64,000 nucleotides of DNA, from positions 1 to 64,000 of the forward strand of contig NZ_JACLAW010000012.1 in assembly GCF_014230315.1 (NCBI RefSeq). Direction: 5' to 3'. This DNA is from Novosphingobium flavum. GTDB taxonomy: Bacteria; Pseudomonadota; Alphaproteobacteria; Sphingomonadales; Sphingomonadaceae. The position numbers and the translations under genes are program-made. Positions 55,029-63,902 of the stretch are shown here, piece after piece; position 1 is the first letter of the stretch; each line of letters opens with the position of its first letter. A model generated the notes under the pieces. That model made no database searches. It was not told where the DNA came from and worked only from the letters and a program-made list of their open reading frames with translations.

Positions 55029-55802
55029 TCAGGATGCCGGGGTTCCGCCCGGCGCGGTGGCCTCGGCCTCGCGCGTGGCGCCGAAATCGTCGACGAAGGC
55101 ATAGCGCACCCGCACCGCCCCCGTCTGGACCGGCTTGGCGAGAGGGATCGTCGTGGTCGAGAGGGGGGCAAGCATGACCGGCGCCGCCGCCGCGCTCCAG
55201 CCGCTGCCGCTGAGGTCGATCCGGACCAGCGAGACGTGGTAGGGCGCGGGGTTGACCGCGACCAGCACCGTGCCGGCGGCATCGTTGCGCAGGCTCCAGC
55301 CGACGCTGGCCGCGGCCTGTTCGGGCCGGCCCTTGAGCCCGGCGGGGCGGAAGAACAGCTTCATCCGGTGGCGGAAGGCGAAATCGAGCCGGTTGGGCGC
55401 ATCGGGATTGGCCGGCGCCTTGGGCGGAATGTCGAGGACATTGAGCCAGAACACGCTCTCGCGGTCTGCCGGCAGGGGCTTGCCGGTGTAGAGGATGCGC
55501 AGGCTCTGTCCGCTGGCCGGATCGAGCCGGAAGATCGCCGGGCCGAGCGCGAAGGGTACTTCTGCCGGGCGATCGGGCGCGCGCTCTGCATCGGCCTCGA
55601 TCCAGGCCTGGACCAGCGCGGGGGCTGCGCCCTCGTTGCGCAGGTCGACCGTCACCTCCTTGCGCGCCGCCGGATAGACCACCCGGGTGGCGTGGACGAC
55701 GACTCCGGCCTCGGCGGCTGGGACGGGCAGGCCGAAACTGGCGGCCGCCAAGGCAAGGCGCAGGGCGCCTCGCGCCGCGCCGTGTGCGGGTTCACTCTCC
55801 AT
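55029..55802 (-). CDS. Periplasmic fimbrial chaperone
   Basis: 257 residues. Two immunoglobulin-like domains with the PapD-type motif I-F-R-L-D-P-A-S-G-Q and V-F-W-L-N-V-L-D-I-P-P-K. These supply the donor strand to SCPU subunits. Signal peptide at the N-terminus. Located between the pilin (68 bp upstream) and usher, the standard order of archaic chaperone-usher operons. Confidence 0.9.
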   Translation of the reverse strand: MESEPAHGAARGALRLALAAASFGLPVPAAEAGVVVHATRVVYPAARKEVTVDLRNEGAAPALVQAWIEADAERAPDRPAEVPFALGPAIFRLDPASGQSLRILYTGKPLPADRESVFWLNVLDIPPKAPANPDAPNRLDFAFRHRMKLFFRPAGLKGRPEQAAASVGWSLRNDAAGTVLVAVNPAPYHVSLVRIDLSGSGWSAAAAPVMLAPLSTTTIPLAKPVQTGAVRVRYAFVDDFGATREAEATAPGGTPAS

Positions 55803-55870
55803 GACGCACCTCTTCGGGGGCTCCGAGGGCCGGCCGGTCCGCCACGGCGTCCCGGCCGGCGCCGTGCGCC

Positions 55871-56404
55871 TCAGCTGTAGATGAGCGAGTAAGTCACGGT
55901 GGAAGCCACCGAGCCCGCCGTGGCCGCCCCGGTCGCGTAGTATTCGACGCCGTAGCGCAGCTGGCCGTTGCCGGTCAGCGGGGTGGCGGCGTTCTGGTTG
56001 GACTGGCCCGCGGCGACCTTGCTGGCGTAGTTCGAGCCGAGGTAGAGCTGCAGCTCGACATTGCTCGCCCCGCCGGTGTTTGTCAGCCGCCCGGTCGTGC
56101 CGTTGACGTTGGCGCCGGCCTCGAAATAGGCGGTCACCGCCGTCGCGCCGGTGAAGGTGCAGCCGGAAATGTCGAGCGTGAAGGGCGTGGAGCCGGCGGT
56201 GCTGCCGGTCGAGGGGAGGGCGCTGGTCGAGACGGTCGGCAGGGTCACCGTGCCGCTGGCCGAGCCGCCGTTGAGCTTCACCGTGCAGGTCGATGCGGTC
56301 ACCGCACCCGAGAAGGTGATCGTGCCATCCGAAGCATATGCTGCCGGAGCGTAAGCGAAAACAAGGAGCGCTGCGGCAAACTTGTACGGGCTTGAAGCTT
56401 TCAT
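55871..56404 (-). CDS. Spore-coat-U major pilin (CsuA/B-like)
   Basis: 177 residues: signal peptide (cleavage near A-Y-A-S), one SCPU domain with disulfide cysteines (S-T-C-T-V and D-I-S-G-C-T-F) and a C-terminal end T-Y-S-L-I-Y-S. First gene of the operon (pilin, chaperone, usher, tip adhesin), as in Acinetobacter csu, used in surface attachment and biofilm. The promoter lies in the 445-bp gap upstream, which also holds an operator-like repeat. Confidence 0.85.
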   Translation of the reverse strand: MKASSPYKFAAALLVFAYAPAAYASDGTITFSGAVTASTCTVKLNGGSASGTVTLPTVSTSALPSTGSTAGSTPFTLDISGCTFTGATAVTAYFEAGANVNGTTGRLTNTGGASNVELQLYLGSNYASKVAAGQSNQNAATPLTGNGQLRYGVEYYATGAATAGSVASTVTYSLIYS

Positions 56405-56849
56405 CGTTGTCTCCCTTTGTTGCAGTCTAGTCGTGCATCGAGCCTCTTGGTCTTTGGCCTATGGGTATTTGCTATGTCGGAAGATAAGGGCGAGGGGCCT
56501 AACAATTGGTTACATTCCTGCTGCCTTTTGTTAGGCAAGGGTCTGAAGCCGCCGATTGCCGGGCGAAAATGGTCCGGCCGTGCCCGCGCGGCGCCAGATT
56601 CTGGTTAATCCGCCGGGCTGCAACCGGGGCGGCCGGGCGGCGAAGGCCGGCGCCGCGCTGCTGCCGTGGCCTCGCCGCCATGCGGTTCCAGCCGCGGCGA
56701 TTGCGGGAGCAGGGCGCAAATTCGCACAACGTGTGTTGACCAAGTGGCGCCCAGTATGGCAATCGCGGCGCGCTTGCAGAGCAAGTCTGCCCGGCAGACC
56801 GTAAAGGCAAGCGCAGCCTTCCAGCGAAACCTCGGTTTCCTGCGGGTTT
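56405..56849. other. Non-coding region upstream of the fimbrial operon and tRNA-Gly
   Basis: 445 bp without a credible gene. It holds the pilin promoter region, a perfect 9-bp inverted repeat at 56497-56536 and the upstream part of tRNA-Gly(CCC). The readings that cross it are shadows without ribosome sites. Confidence 0.6.
56497..56536. promoter_or_regulatory. Perfect 9-bp inverted repeat upstream of the pilin gene
   Basis: GCCTAACAA (56497-56505) is exactly mirrored by TTGTTAGGC (56528-56536) with a 22-bp spacer, 93-132 bp before the pilin start. Likely operator or looped regulatory site. Confidence 0.5.
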
Positions 56850-56923
56850 GCGGGTGTAGCTCAATGGTAGAGCAGAAGCTTCCCAAGCTTACGACGAGGG
56901 TTCGATTCCCTTCACCCGCTCCA
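56850..56923 (+). tRNA. tRNA-Gly(CCC)
   Basis: Acceptor GCGGGTG pairs with CACCCGC; D-arm GCTC/GAGC; anticodon loop TTCCCAA gives anticodon CCC; T-arm GAGGG/CCCTT with loop TTCGATT. Encoded CCA. Anticodon stem has one terminal mismatch. Confidence 0.95.
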
Positions 56924-56948
56924 ACTTCCCTTTCGCCGATGTTCGTAT

Positions 56949-58355
56949 TCAGCCGCGAAGGCCGAGCCAGCGCGCCGTGCCTGGCAGGCGCGGCAGGACC
57001 AGTTGCTCGACCAGCCACAGCGCGATCAGCGACAGTGCGAGCAGGGGCAGGAACAGGGCGAGCGCCAGCACCATCACGGCAACCCCGCGCAGCCGCGTCG
57101 GGGCGGCGGGACGGGGCGGGGCACCCAGGCGGCCTTCGGGCCGACGCCGCCTCCACATTACGAATCCGCTGACCGCGAGCGTTACCAGCATCAGCGCCGT
57201 GGCCAGGCCGACCAGCTGGTTGCCGAGGCCGAGCAACTGCCCCTCGTGCCAGGCGACGCCGTAGCCCACCACCCGGTCGATCACGTGCTTGTCGGCAAAG
57301 GTCTCGCGGCCGGTTTCCTTGCCGGTCATCGCATCATAGGTCAGCGTGACGCGCTCGGGCCGGTTCTGGGTGTCTGAGCGGACCGACCAGCCCGGCCTTG
57401 CCTGACTGCCGAAGCCCTGCGCCATTCCGGGCGGGGTGACGATCACCGGGAAGGGCAGGTGCTCGCCCTTGGCGCGGGCGACGATCTGGTTCAGCGAAGC
57501 GCCGGTCATGGTCATCATCGTGCCGTCGGGCATGACGTGGCGGCCCAGCGGCATGGGCGCGGGGCCGGCCATCATCGCGGCATGATCATGCCCGGCATGT
57601 TCGCCGGCATCCCCGGCGCTGTCCGCCGCCTTGCCGCCGATGGTCCAGTCCTGCGGGCCCTTCATCCAGCCCATTTCGGTGCGCACAGCCTTGAACGCGC
57701 TGCCCCAGACGTCGGCCCAGGGCAGCCCGGTCAGCAGCAGGACCATGGCGAGGCCGGAAACCCAGAAGCCCGTGACGGCGTGGAGATCGCGCCACATGAC
57801 CCGGCGCCCCGCGCCAAGCCGGGGCCAGACCACGCCCGCGAGCCCGCGCCCGTCCGGCCACCACAGGTAGAGCCCGCTCAGGATCATCACGATGGCCCAG
57901 CTCGCCGCCAGTTCGACCAGCCACGAGCCCCTTGGCCCGAGCAGCAGCTGGCCGTGGACGTCGTGCGCCACCTGGGCAATCCGCCAATCGGGATCGAGCG
58001 TGCCGAGGACCTGGCCCTGCGGGGCAACGAAAACGTCGCGCATCGCCCCCGCCGATCCTGAAGGGCCCGGCAGCGAGACGTGGATCATGGCCGCATCGCC
58101 CGCTGCCTCGGGCAGGCGGTAAGTACGCAGCTGCGCGCCCGGGTGGGCGGCCAGCGCCGCGGCCACCTGCGCCTCGGGCGAAACGGCCCCGGCGGTCGGC
58201 AAGTCGCGGAAATGCCGTTCTTCGAAGTGGTCGAGCTGCGGCTTGAACAGGTAGACCGCCCCGGTCAGGGCGAGCACGAGAACCATCGGCACCACAAACA
58301 GCCCGGCATAGAAATGCCAGCGCCAGATGATGCGATAGAGGGCGGTCCGCTCCAT
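56949..58355 (-). CDS. PepSY-domain inner-membrane protein with His/Met-rich segment
   Basis: 468 residues: N-terminal helix then PepSY periplasmic domain, and further membrane segments (A-S-W-A-I-V-M-I-L-S-G-L-Y-L-W-W and V-S-G-L-A-M-V-L-L-L-T-G-L). Between about residues 250 and 285 there is a H/M-rich stretch (H-A-G-H-D-H, then M-M-T-M-T-G) that looks metal-binding. PepSY-TM proteins support siderophore or metal reduction at the inner membrane. Starts 2 nt after the TonB receptor stop. Confidence 0.8.
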   Translation of the reverse strand: MERTALYRIIWRWHFYAGLFVVPMVLVLALTGAVYLFKPQLDHFEERHFRDLPTAGAVSPEAQVAAALAAHPGAQLRTYRLPEAAGDAAMIHVSLPGPSGSAGAMRDVFVAPQGQVLGTLDPDWRIAQVAHDVHGQLLLGPRGSWLVELAASWAIVMILSGLYLWWPDGRGLAGVVWPRLGAGRRVMWRDLHAVTGFWVSGLAMVLLLTGLPWADVWGSAFKAVRTEMGWMKGPQDWTIGGKAADSAGDAGEHAGHDHAAMMAGPAPMPLGRHVMPDGTMMTMTGASLNQIVARAKGEHLPFPVIVTPPGMAQGFGSQARPGWSVRSDTQNRPERVTLTYDAMTGKETGRETFADKHVIDRVVGYGVAWHEGQLLGLGNQLVGLATALMLVTLAVSGFVMWRRRRPEGRLGAPPRPAAPTRLRGVAVMVLALALFLPLLALSLIALWLVEQLVLPRLPGTARWLGLRG

Positions 58356-58357
58356 GC

Positions 58358-60673
58358 TCACAGCCTCCACCCCGCTTCGACCAGGAAGGTGCGCTGGGGA
58401 TAGGGATGATAGACCCAGGCGCGGTCGTTGGTGATGTTGTCTACCCCGGCCGAGAGGCGCAGCTGGCGCGTTGCCATCCAGCTCATCCGGGCGTCGAGCG
58501 CGAAGAGTTCCGAGGCGAAGCCGTAAGTGTCGCCGCGCTGGGTGCCGTCGAGATCGGTGTTGGGGCGGCTGGCATAGCGCAGGCCGAGCGATCCCTGCAG
58601 CCGCGTGGTGAAATCGTAGCGCAGGTTGGCATTGACCCGCCAATAGGGGATGCGCGGGAACTGCACGCCCTGCGAGGCCGGGTCGGACGGATTGCGCAGG
58701 GTCTTGCTGTCGATCCACGCGATGTTGCCTTCGATCGCCATGCCTTGAACCGGCCAGTCGCGCGCCTCCGCGATGCCTTCGAGGCCCCATTGGCGCGTGA
58801 GGTCGATATTCTTGTAATTGCTGATCGAAACGCCGTTCTGGTTGAACCCGAAGAACTGGAAGATGGTGTTTTCCACCCGCTGGTAGAACAGCGAGCCGGT
58901 CAGCTTGATCCTGCCGAACTCGCGGCCGATCAGGAGGTTGGCGTCCTTGCTGCGCTCGGCCCTCAGCGCCGGATCGAAGCTGTCGGCGTTGAAAGTGCCA
59001 TCGCCGTTGAGGCTGCCCTGGAACAGCTCGCCCACGGTCGGGAAGCGCGTCGCCATGGCCAGGCTCAGCTGGATCAGCGTGCCGCCAAGATCGACCTGCC
59101 CCGACAGGGTGGGGTTGAGCGCGGTTTCGTGGCGGCCGGCATAGCTATTGAACACCGGCAGGCCGATGTTGGGGGCCGTGGTGCCGAGCCGTCCCAGCCC
59201 GCCGTCATAGGCGCGCCAGTCGTCGAAGCGCAGCCCCGCCGTGATGCGGGCGGAAGGGGCGAGGTGCAGCGCGCCCTCCGTCCACAGCGACAGGATCCGG
59301 GTCTTGCCATAGGTTTCCGAGGAAAAGGCCTTGCCCGCGTCGCTGGTCCAGTTGGCCAGCGTCGTATTGAGCGTGTCGACCCGGTAGAAGCTGGCCGTAG
59401 CGCCCAGGGCGATATCGCCGATCCCGCCCTTGCGCTCGGCGGTCAGGTCGCCGGTTACCCATCCGGTCGGGCCGGATTCGGCCAGCTTGCCGGCGCCGCC
59501 CGTCCGGCCACTGTCGTAGCCGTTCGAGGTGTAGGCCTTCTGCCGGGCGATCTGGTAGGTCGAGAGTGCGGCCCGCGCGCTCCAGCCGCCGCCGAGGTCG
59601 GCCGCGATCCTGCCACCCAGCAGGTATTCGTCGCGCTCGGTCCGTGACCAGTTGGCCCCCGCCGCCTTGTAGTTGATGCCGCCCAAGGTGACCTGACCGT
59701 CTCCGCAGACCGGATTTCCGGACGCATCGCGCAGGTAGCAATCAGGAGCGTGCTGGTCGTCGATGTTGTTCCAGTAGGCCAGCAGCAGTTCGCCGGTGAT
59801 CGCGCCGTCATCATAGCCAAGGCGCGCCTTACCCTGCTTCTGGGTGATCAGCGCGGGCGACTGCGCGGCGAAGATCGGACTGGCCGTGGTGCCCGGCGCG
59901 CCGGCGATGCCGGTGCCGGCACTGGCCGCCTGTTGCTGCGCGGGGTCTATCACCGCGCCGGTCACCGCTGGTCCGGCCGCGCCGCCCTGCACCAGCCCGT
60001 AGAACATCATCGGCTGGCCCTCGTTGCGGAAATGGCGCCCGGTCAGGCGCAGCGACCACGGCCCGTCCTTCTGCTTCAGCCCGACACCGCCTTCGACCGA
60101 TCCGCCCCAATAGGTATCGTCGGTGCCGAACTGCCGGTAGGGCTGAGCGAAACTCTGGACATTGACGAAGGCTTCGGTCTCCTGCGGCTCGCGCGTGGTG
60201 ATGTTGACGATCCCGCCCATCGAATTGCCGACATAGCGCGAGGAATAGGGGCCGTAGACGATGTCGAACTGTTCGACCTCGCCCGGGCCGACCACGCCCC
60301 ATTTGGGCGAGTAGGAAAAGCTGTTGCCGAGGAAGTTGGACACCACGAACCCGTCGACCATCACGAGGGTGCGGGCGCTCTGGGCCGAATGGGTGCCGCG
60401 AAAGCCCGGCACACCGTTGCTGTCGCCCGCGTAGCGTTTGCGCACGAAGAAGTCGGGCGCATATTTCATCAGGTCTTCGGTGTTGAAGGCATTGATCGCG
60501 GCGAACTGCTCATCGGCGAGGCTCACGGCAAGGCCGCGCGGCTCAATCTCGATCGGGCGCTGCTTCTGGCCCACGACCAGGATGGATCCGGAAAGGTTAG
60601 TGGCCTCGTCGGCCAGGGCGGGGGAGGCGGATAGGCACAGGGCGAACGCCAGTGCGATGTGGGAAGTTTTCAA
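58358..60673 (-). CDS. TonB-dependent outer-membrane receptor (metal/siderophore locus)
   Basis: 771 residues from a TTG at 60673, which gives a normal signal peptide (K-T-S-H-I-A-L-A-F-A-L-C-L, cleavage P-A-L-A). Upstream in-frame ATGs at 60742 and 60760 would give a longer Arg-rich leader. TonB box S-I-L-V-V-G-Q, plug with M-K-Y-A-P-D-F-F-V-R-K-R and G-I-V-N-I-T-T-R-E-P, then a beta-barrel. Linked to a PepSY protein and a DUF2946 protein, hence a metal-chelate importer. Confidence 0.85.
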   Translation of the reverse strand: MKTSHIALAFALCLSASPALADEATNLSGSILVVGQKQRPIEIEPRGLAVSLADEQFAAINAFNTEDLMKYAPDFFVRKRYAGDSNGVPGFRGTHSAQSARTLVMVDGFVVSNFLGNSFSYSPKWGVVGPGEVEQFDIVYGPYSSRYVGNSMGGIVNITTREPQETEAFVNVQSFAQPYRQFGTDDTYWGGSVEGGVGLKQKDGPWSLRLTGRHFRNEGQPMMFYGLVQGGAAGPAVTGAVIDPAQQQAASAGTGIAGAPGTTASPIFAAQSPALITQKQGKARLGYDDGAITGELLLAYWNNIDDQHAPDCYLRDASGNPVCGDGQVTLGGINYKAAGANWSRTERDEYLLGGRIAADLGGGWSARAALSTYQIARQKAYTSNGYDSGRTGGAGKLAESGPTGWVTGDLTAERKGGIGDIALGATASFYRVDTLNTTLANWTSDAGKAFSSETYGKTRILSLWTEGALHLAPSARITAGLRFDDWRAYDGGLGRLGTTAPNIGLPVFNSYAGRHETALNPTLSGQVDLGGTLIQLSLAMATRFPTVGELFQGSLNGDGTFNADSFDPALRAERSKDANLLIGREFGRIKLTGSLFYQRVENTIFQFFGFNQNGVSISNYKNIDLTRQWGLEGIAEARDWPVQGMAIEGNIAWIDSKTLRNPSDPASQGVQFPRIPYWRVNANLRYDFTTRLQGSLGLRYASRPNTDLDGTQRGDTYGFASELFALDARMSWMATRQLRLSAGVDNITNDRAWVYHPYPQRTFLVEAGWRL

Positions 60674-60769
60674 GGGTCTTGTCCATCCGGTCCGCCTGCG
60701 CGCGCGGCGCGGCAAGGCGGGGCCTGAAACTGCGCGCTGCATCAAGGTGACGCGGCGCATCGGCAGGTT

Positions 60770-61168
60770 TCAGGCGGGGACGGGCGGCCCGCGCAGCGGC
60801 GGGCGCAGGCGCGCCGGACCTTTGCGCCGGGCCGGGGCGGGCGCGAGGCCGAGCAGCAGGATGAAGGCCAACGCGATCAGCAGCAGGGCCGGATCGGCCC
60901 CGCCCAGCGCGCCCATGGCCAGGGCCGAGAAGGCGCAGGTGCCCTCTGCCTTGTCGTGCCGGGCTTCGCCATCGGTCTTGCCCGGGATCACGATCTGCAG
61001 GGTGAAGTGGCCGCCCGAGGCATCGGCGCAGATCGCCACGGCCAACACCCGGCTCCCGCTCTCGACCATATAGCCCGCCGGGACCAGCGCCTTCATGAGC
61101 AGCGCCATGGCCAGCACGAGGCTGGCCAGCTTGCGGTGATCGCGAAGAAAGGCGCGCAGCAGGGTCAT
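60770..61168 (-). CDS. DUF2946-type membrane protein
   Basis: 132 residues from ATG 61168. Hydrophobic segment near the N-terminus with the K-A-L-V-P-A-G-Y-M motif, a Cys-containing middle (A-I-C-A-D-A, G-T-C-A-F-S), and a second helix (about 96-112). DUF2946 proteins accompany TonB receptors for copper and related metals. It precedes the receptor by about 96 bp. Metal link is by family and context only. Confidence 0.65.
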   Translation of the reverse strand: MTLLRAFLRDHRKLASLVLAMALLMKALVPAGYMVESGSRVLAVAICADASGGHFTLQIVIPGKTDGEARHDKAEGTCAFSALAMGALGGADPALLLIALAFILLLGLAPAPARRKGPARLRPPLRGPPVPA

Positions 61169-61336
61169 TCTGCCCGCGCGCCTACAGCAGCCCGGCTTCG
61201 CTGTCATCCGTCTTTCCGGGGTCGCGAGTTTGTGGACAAGATTGCTAACATCGGTCAGGATGCGGCCGAAGCAGCGCCGAGCGGAACAAGGGCGCGCAGT
61301 CGGTCCCGTAGGGAACGGCGGGGGAGAGACGGGACC

Positions 61337-63835
61337 ATGCTCAAGCGGGCTCTATTCCAGGTGCATTGGGCGCTCGGCATCACGGCCGGGCTGGTGCTGA
61401 TGGTCATCGGTCTGACCGGCGCCCTGATGAGCTACGAGGAAGAGATCATGGCCGGGCTCAGCCGCAAGGCATCGGCCGTCGCCGAAAGGCCCGGCCCGCG
61501 CCTTACCGTGCCGCAGCTCGTGTCGCGGTTCTATGCGGACCATCCCGGCGCCACCCTCGCCGCGCTGACCGTCGAGGCCGATCCTGCCCGCATGGCCGAG
61601 GTCAAGTACACCATCGGCGGCTATGACGAGCGCGCGCTGCATTTCAACTACATCGATCCCTATACCGGGCAACTGAAGGGCGAGAAGGTCGGCCGCGAGT
61701 TCTTCGGCAAGGTACGGGAGATCCACCGCTGGCTGCTCCTGCCCGATCGCGGTGCCGGGCGCCTCGACCTCGGGCCGGGCCGCATCGCGACGATGACCAC
61801 GGCGCTTTCGCTGTTGTTCTTCCTGCTCTCCGGGATCTACTTGCGCTGGCCCCGCCGCCCGCTGGACTGGCGAGCCTGGCTCAGGGTCGAATGGGCGATG
61901 ACCGGGCGGAACTTCAACCGCACCCTGCACGCGGTGATCGGCACCTGGGTCTTTCCCGCTTACCTCCTGCTGGTCCTGACCGGGCTGTGGTGGTCGTTCG
62001 GCGATCTCAAGAGCTGGTACCGCGATGCCGTGTCGAGCGTACTGACCGGGCACGAATATTCGCAGGGCGACGGCGATGGCGGGGTGACCCTACCGGCCGA
62101 CCTGACACGGGCCTGGGCCGGTTTTACCGCCGTGCGGCCCGGCGGCTACGACCGTGTCACGATCGAGATCCGCGTGGCCGGCGCCCCGGTCCGCTTCCGC
62201 GTCCTGCCCACCGGCGCGCTGCACGACCGCGCGTGGGATTCGGTCAAGGTCGATCCAGCCAGCGGCAAGGTGGTCGAAATCGAGCCCTACGGTTTCCGCA
62301 AGGGTGCGCCGATGCCGCTCGGCGAGAAGATCGTCGCCAATATGCTGGCGATCCATCGCGGCGGATTCTTCGGCTGGCCGGGGCGGATCTGGCTGATGGT
62401 CTCGAGCCTGCTGATGCCGCTGTTCGGCATTACCGGCCTGCTCCTCTACTTCGATCGCCGGCGCAAGAAAAAGGCCCTGCGCGCGGCCGGGGCCGAGGTC
62501 CCGGCGCTGGCCCTTGGCGGCGATGGCAGTTTTATCGTCGCTCACGCCAGCCAGACCCGCACGGCTGAAGGACTCGCGCGGCAGACGGCGGCGGCCTTCG
62601 CCGCCAGCGGGGTCGCGGTCGATCTCGTCGCGGCCAACCGCCTCGATCCGGCCATGCTGGCGCGGGCGCGGACGCTGCTCTTCATCGCCAGCACATACGG
62701 CGATGGCGAACCGCCCGACACGGCTCGTCGTTTCGTCCGCGAATGCCTTGAAAAGGACGCCGACCTGACCGGCCTGTCCTACGCCGTGCTCGCGCTCGGA
62801 GACCGCGAATATCCGCTGTTCTGCCGTTTCGGCCAGGCGATCGACCAGTGGCTTGCCGCCAATGGCGCGCGGCAACTGTTCGCCGCCGTCGAGGTCGATG
62901 GCAGCGATCCCGCGGCGCTCGGCCAATGGCGTGCCCGGTTGGCCGCCATGGGCGCCGAGAGCGGGGCGATTGCCGCCGAGGAGGCCCGCTTCGAGCCATG
63001 GCGGCTGGCCGAGCGCCGTTTGCTCAACCCCGGCAGTCCCGGCGGTCCGGTCTACCATGTCGCGCTTGAACCGGTGGCGGGCACGGCCCATTGGGCGGCG
63101 GGCGATATTGCCACCGTCCTGCCCGACCCGGCCGGTGGCGGGGCCGATCTCGAGCGCGCTGCCGGGGAACTGGTCGGCGCACTGGGCGTGGCCCATGCGC
63201 CCGCTTCTGCCGAGACAGCCACCCGGCCGCAGGCCGCGCACCGCGACTATTCGATCGCCTCGGTCCCGGCGATGGGGCGGCTCGAGTTCATCGTCCGGCA
63301 AGTGCGGCACGAGGACGGCCGGCTTGGCCACGGCTCGGGCTGGCTGACCGAGCGCGCGGCGCCCGGCGCCGAGGTTTCGCTGCGGATCAAGCCGAACGCC
63401 TCGTTCCACACGCCGGAAGACGATCGCCGCCTGATCCTGATCGGCAACGGCACCGGGCTTGCCGGGCTGCTGGCCCATGTCCGCCACCGCGCGGCGGGCA
63501 ATGCGGCGCCGGTCTGGCTCCTGTTCGGCGAGCGCAGCCGGGCCCACGACCGCCTCTGCGGCGAGGAACTCGATGCCCATGTCGCCTCGGGCGTGGTGTC
63601 GCGGATCGACCTGGCCTTTTCGCGCGATCCCGCAGACGGCCGCTACGTCCAGGACCTTGTTGCCGAACAGGCCGCGGGTCTGCGCGAATGGGTGGAGGGC
63701 GGGGCCGCGATCATGGTCTGTGGCAGCCTTGCCGGAATGGCCCCGGCGGTGGACCGCGCCCTGCGCGCCGCGCTCAGCGACGAGCAGGTGGAAACCCTGA
63801 TGGATGCCGGCCTCTACCGCCGCGACGTCTACTGA
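61337..63835 (+). CDS. PepSY-flavodoxin-reductase fusion (siderophore/metal reductase)
   Basis: 832 residues. Membrane PepSY part (about 1-390; V-H-W-A-L-G-I-T-A-G near residue 10, further spans near 155, 200 and 350). Flavodoxin domain (about 397-540; A-S-Q-T-R-T-A-E-G-L-A as FMN loop). FAD/NAD(P) reductase domain (about 570-832; R-D-Y-S-I-A-S for FAD, G-N-G-T-G-L-A for NADPH). It would move electrons from NADPH through FAD and FMN to a periplasmic metal complex. ATG follows a GGGAGAG site. Divergent from the DUF2946-receptor-PepSY operon. Confidence 0.85.
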   Translation: MLKRALFQVHWALGITAGLVLMVIGLTGALMSYEEEIMAGLSRKASAVAERPGPRLTVPQLVSRFYADHPGATLAALTVEADPARMAEVKYTIGGYDERALHFNYIDPYTGQLKGEKVGREFFGKVREIHRWLLLPDRGAGRLDLGPGRIATMTTALSLLFFLLSGIYLRWPRRPLDWRAWLRVEWAMTGRNFNRTLHAVIGTWVFPAYLLLVLTGLWWSFGDLKSWYRDAVSSVLTGHEYSQGDGDGGVTLPADLTRAWAGFTAVRPGGYDRVTIEIRVAGAPVRFRVLPTGALHDRAWDSVKVDPASGKVVEIEPYGFRKGAPMPLGEKIVANMLAIHRGGFFGWPGRIWLMVSSLLMPLFGITGLLLYFDRRRKKKALRAAGAEVPALALGGDGSFIVAHASQTRTAEGLARQTAAAFAASGVAVDLVAANRLDPAMLARARTLLFIASTYGDGEPPDTARRFVRECLEKDADLTGLSYAVLALGDREYPLFCRFGQAIDQWLAANGARQLFAAVEVDGSDPAALGQWRARLAAMGAESGAIAAEEARFEPWRLAERRLLNPGSPGGPVYHVALEPVAGTAHWAAGDIATVLPDPAGGGADLERAAGELVGALGVAHAPASAETATRPQAAHRDYSIASVPAMGRLEFIVRQVRHEDGRLGHGSGWLTERAAPGAEVSLRIKPNASFHTPEDDRRLILIGNGTGLAGLLAHVRHRAAGNAAPVWLLFGERSRAHDRLCGEELDAHVASGVVSRIDLAFSRDPADGRYVQDLVAEQAAGLREWVEGGAAIMVCGSLAGMAPAVDRALRAALSDEQVETLMDAGLYRRDVY

Positions 63836-63902
63836 GCCCAAATGAATTCGAGTTAATCTCGCTCCCATCTCCCGGACAAGCGGGCGGGCCTAACAGGCAA
63901 TC

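Noticed and set aside
55013..55282. 90-residue upstream extension of the usher
   Set aside because: Arg/Pro/Ser-rich, lies over the chaperone gene in another frame; the signal peptide begins at 55012.
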